From positions 1 to 64,000 of the forward strand of contig NZ_MWUE01000024.1 of NCBI RefSeq assembly GCF_002077695.1: a stretch of 64,000 nt of DNA, in the 5' to 3' direction. Position numbers and translations under genes: made by a program. Numbering within the stretch: the first letter of the stretch is position 1; every line of letters starts with the position of its first letter. Shown here piece after piece: positions 61,418 through 64,000 of the stretch. Under the pieces are notes generated by a model. It saw only the letters and a list, made by a program, of their open reading frames with translations. It was not told the origin of the DNA and searched no databases. Source of the stretch: Pantoea latae. Its GTDB lineage: Bacteria; Pseudomonadota; Gammaproteobacteria; Enterobacterales; Enterobacteriaceae.

Positions 61418-62317
61418 ATGACTATCGACCTCAGCCAACTCATCACCGAAGGCCGCAACCCGGCCAGCCAGAACATTGACGAACTCTCCACCGACGCCAT
61501 GCTGCGCGTCATTAACAACGAAGACAAAAAAGTGGCGCTGGCGGTAGAGGCGATCGTGCCGCAGATCGCGCAGACGGTCGATGCCATCGTCGCCGCCTTC
61601 GCGCAGGGCGGCCGCCTGATCTACAGCGGCGCAGGCACCTCCGGCCGACTCGGTATCCTCGACGCCAGCGAATGCCCGCCCACCTTCGGCACGCCGCGCG
61701 GCCAGGTGGTGGGGCTGATCGCCGGCGGCCACCCGGCAATACTGCAGGCGGTCGAAAACGCCGAAGACAACCGCGAACAGGGCGCGCAGGACCTGCGCGA
61801 CATCCAGTTCAGCGCCAAAGATGTGCTGGTGGGCATCGCCGCCAGCGGCCGCACCCCCTACGTGCTGGGCGCGCTGGAATACGCCCGCTCGCTCGGCGCC
61901 ACCACGGCGGCGCTCACCTGCAATCCCGGCAGCGCCATGGCGCAGACGGCGGAGATCGCGCTCACGCCGGTGGTCGGCCCGGAAGTGGTCACCGGATCGT
62001 CGCGTATGAAAGCGGGCACCGCCCAGAAACTGGTGCTCAACATGCTCACCACCGGCGCGATGATCCGCAGCGGCAAAGTCTACGGCAACCTGATGGTCGA
62101 CGTAGAGGCCACCAACCAGAAACTGGTGCAGCGCCAGATCAACATCGTCATGCAGGCCACCGAGTGCGACGCGGCGCGCGCCAGCCAGGCGCTGGCGGCC
62201 TGCGGCGGCCACTGCAAAACCGCTATCCTGATGGTGCTGACCGACACGGACGCCGACGAGGCGCGCGCACTGCTCAACCGCCACCAGGGCTTTATCCGCC
62301 GCGCCCTACAGGCGTGA
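61418..62317 (+). CDS. murQ: N-acetylmuramic acid 6-phosphate etherase MurQ
   Basis: MurQ cleaves the lactyl ether of MurNAc-6-phosphate to GlcNAc-6-phosphate in cell-wall recycling. The ATG at 61418 gives 299 residues (E. coli 298); an earlier in-frame start at 61397 is not supported. The SIS domain has [38 protein letters not shown] and [18 protein letters not shown]; the catalytic Glu is in DASECPP. The murP transporter and murR, neighbours in E. coli, are absent here, so it is a lone gene. Confidence 0.96.
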   Translation: MTIDLSQLITEGRNPASQNIDELSTDAMLRVINNEDKKVALAVEAIVPQIAQTVDAIVAAFAQGGRLIYSGAGTSGRLGILDASECPPTFGTPRGQVVGLIAGGHPAILQAVENAEDNREQGAQDLRDIQFSAKDVLVGIAASGRTPYVLGALEYARSLGATTAALTCNPGSAMAQTAEIALTPVVGPEVVTGSSRMKAGTAQKLVLNMLTTGAMIRSGKVYGNLMVDVEATNQKLVQRQINIVMQATECDAARASQALAACGGHCKTAILMVLTDTDADEARALLNRHQGFIRRALQA

Positions 62318-62504
62318 CAGCGCAATTATTAAAAAGCCCTAACCGATGGCGCTAACAGGGTTGGCGGGTCAAATGCTCGCCAGTCCTCTTATTTAGCGGA
62401 AAAAATTTATTCCCCCCTCTAAAGCCATCCTCTTTCGCTGCCGAAAATATAAAAAAACATAACTGATAATCACCCTACACCTGGCAGCCGTTTCAAGGAA
62501 TCCC

Positions 62505-64000
62505 ATGCGCAATAACCAGCCCGTCACGCAGCGCGAATTCGTCTTTGACGATCGCGCCACCCTGATGTCGACCACCGATATCAACAGCTACATCACCTAC
62601 GCCAACGACGCCTTTATCGAGGTCAGCGGCTTTACGCCAGACGAGGTCAACGGCCAGCCGCACAACATGGTGCGCCATCCCGACATGCCGCCCGAAGCCT
62701 TCGCCGACATGTGGGCGACGCTAAAAAAGGGCGAACCCTGGTCAGCGCTGGTGAAAAACCGACGGAAAAATGGCGATCACTACTGGGTGCGCGCCAACGC
62801 GGTGCCGGTGGTGCGCGACGGCAAGGTGCAGGGCTTTATGTCGGTGCGCACCAAACCAGGCGAGGCGGAAATCCGCGCCACCGAAGCGCTCTATCGTGAC
62901 TTCCGCGAAGGACGTGCCAAAGGGCGTCGCTTCCATAAAGGATTGATTGTCGGCACCGGCTGGCGTCGCGTCGGCTCGCTGCTAAAAACCCTGCCGCTGC
63001 GCTGGCGCATCCGACTGCCGCTGATGGCGCTCCTGCCGCTGGCGACGCTCAGCGCCGCGCTGCTCGGCGTGACGGCCACCGCGCTCGGCTGCTTCAGCGG
63101 CGGCATGGCGATGCTGCTGCTGCTCACCAGCCTGTGGCTGGAACAGCAGATCTCGCGCCCCATTGAGCGTATGTGCCAGCAGGCGCTCAGCGTGGCGACC
63201 GGCGCCAGCCACAAAGTCGAGCAGATTGACCGCGTCGATGAGGTCGGCATGACGCAGCGCGCCATCGGCCAGCTCGGCCTGATGTTCCGCTGGCTGGTGG
63301 ACGACGTCAGCGGCCAGGCGATCAACGTCCTCAGCGCCAGCGACGCCATCGCCAGCAGCAACAACGAGCTGAGCCGCCGCACCGAGCAGGCCGCCGCCAA
63401 CGTGCAGCAGACCGCCGCCACCATGAACGAAATGACCGCCACGGTGAAAAGCAACACCGAAACGGCGGGCGAGGTCAACACGCTCTCCGCGCGCACCAGC
63501 CAGGCGGCGAGCAAGGGCGGCGAGGTGATGCAGGAGATGGTCAGCATGATGGCGGAAATCGCCGACAGCTCGCAGCGCATCGCCAATATCACCAGCGTGA
63601 TCGACGGCATCGCCTTTCAGACCAATATTCTGGCGCTCAACGCCGCGGTAGAAGCGGCGCGCGCGGGGGAGCAGGGCAAAGGGTTCGCCGTGGTGGCGGG
63701 AGAAGTGCGCAGCCTGGCGCAGCGCAGCGCCAAAGCCGCCAGCGAAATCAAAACCCTGGTAGAAACCAGCGCCAGCCGCGTGCAGCTCGGCAGCAATCAC
63801 GCCGACGCGGCGGGCCGCACCATGCAGGACATCGTGGCGCAGGTACAGAACGTCTCGTCGCTGATCGCCCAGATCAGCGCGGCCACCGCTGAACAGGCGA
63901 CCGCGCTAAGCGAGGTCTCCACCGCCGTTGAAGATCTCGACGACATCACCCACCGCAACGCGGCGCGCGTGCAGGAGAGCGCCGAAGCCTCTGGTCGTAT
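62505..64000 (+). CDS. aer: Aer-like aerotaxis receptor (PAS methyl-accepting chemotaxis protein), cut by window end
   Basis: Translated from the ATG at 62505 after AAGGAATCCC, the frame stays open to the window edge (498 codons). An N-terminal PAS domain (about 10-120) has [12 protein letters not shown] with Arg57, His58 and Asp60, residues that bind FAD in E. coli Aer. A membrane hairpin (about 170-210) and HAMP-like region follow, then the MCP signalling tip with [23 protein letters not shown] (split) and [17 protein letters not shown]. It should sense redox state or oxygen. E. coli Aer has 506 residues, so little is missing. Confidence 0.93.
   Translation, partial: MRNNQPVTQREFVFDDRATLMSTTDINSYITYANDAFIEVSGFTPDEVNGQPHNMVRHPDMPPEAFADMWATLKKGEPWSALVKNRRKNGDHYWVRANAVPVVRDGKVQGFMSVRTKPGEAEIRATEALYRDFREGRAKGRRFHKGLIVGTGWRRVGSLLKTLPLRWRIRLPLMALLPLATLSAALLGVTATALGCFSGGMAMLLLLTSLWLEQQISRPIERMCQQALSVATGASHKVEQIDRVDEVGMTQRAIGQLGLMFRWLVDDVSGQAINVLSASDAIASSNNELSRRTEQAAANVQQTAATMNEMTATVKSNTETAGEVNTLSARTSQAASKGGEVMQEMVSMMAEIADSSQRIANITSVIDGIAFQTNILALNAAVEAARAGEQGKGFAVVAGEVRSLAQRSAKAASEIKTLVETSASRVQLGSNHADAAGRTMQDIVAQVQNVSSLIAQISAATAEQATALSEVSTAVEDLDDITHRNAARVQESAEASGR

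Noticed and set aside
62982..63800. 272-codon minus-strand frame inside the aerotaxis receptor gene
   Set aside because: The plus strand encodes a clear PAS/MCP protein; the minus frame is a composition artefact.

Overview
This 64 kb window is a chromosomal segment of a GC-rich member of the Enterobacterales, most likely Erwiniaceae (Pantoea/Mixta/Erwinia type). Protein after protein matches the Escherichia coli K-12 90-92 min region in family, length and order (metA, metH, yjbEFGH, pgi, lysC, psiE, ubiCA, plsB, dgkA, lexA, dinF, yjbJ, zur, dusA, pspG, qorA, dnaB, tyrB, yjbQR, uvrA, ssb, yjcB, soxSR, ghxP, yjcE, actP-yjcH-acs, gltP). Genus-level placement is inference; the family-level synteny is seen directly.

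Layout. 1-5.2 kb: the 3' end of an rRNA operon (5S), then metA with MetJ operators, and metH. 5.2-11.2 kb (minus strand): pgi followed by the exopolysaccharide operon yjbEFGH, with a transcription terminator inside the operon after yjbE. 11.2-16.6 kb: a lysine riboswitch and lysC, a PanS-type transporter, the Na/phosphate cotransporter yjbB, and psiE with a perfect CRP site. 16.7-24.3 kb: ubiC-ubiA (ubiquinone), plsB/dgkA (glycerolipids), lexA with two SOS boxes, dinF, yjbJ, and zur with a Zur-like box. 24.7-33.8 kb: a TraF-like outer-membrane protein, dusA, sigma54-type pspG, qorA, dnaB, an Lrp-type regulator with a YitT membrane protein (where E. coli has alr), tyrB, yjbQ-yjbR. 33.8-38.8 kb: a YahK-like alcohol dehydrogenase, then divergent uvrA and ssb sharing an SOS box.

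38.8-46.6 kb is the accessory part: long AT-rich spacers, a small lipoprotein with an FNR/CRP-like site, an isochorismatase/AraC/EamA group, a broken IS3-family transposase, and a two-gene module of a polysaccharide flippase plus a TupA-like ATP-grasp protein. 46.6-64 kb returns to conserved order: yjcB, soxS/soxR with their palindromic operator, a glutathione S-transferase, ghxP, yjcE, a LysR regulator with a CidA/CidB pair, a YfaZ-type porin, acs-yjcH-actP for acetate use, gltP, an intergenic series of GGA-loop hairpins, murQ, and an Aer-like aerotaxis receptor cut by the window end.

The most unusual items are the 61.1-61.4 kb hairpin series (a possible CsrA-binding RNA or a repeat family), the flippase/ATP-grasp module beside the transposase remnant, SoxS with a Cys-containing tail, the FNR-type promoter of the small lipoprotein, and the 36-bp AT palindrome after ssb. 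No CRISPR array, prophage, tRNA or complete insertion sequence was seen.
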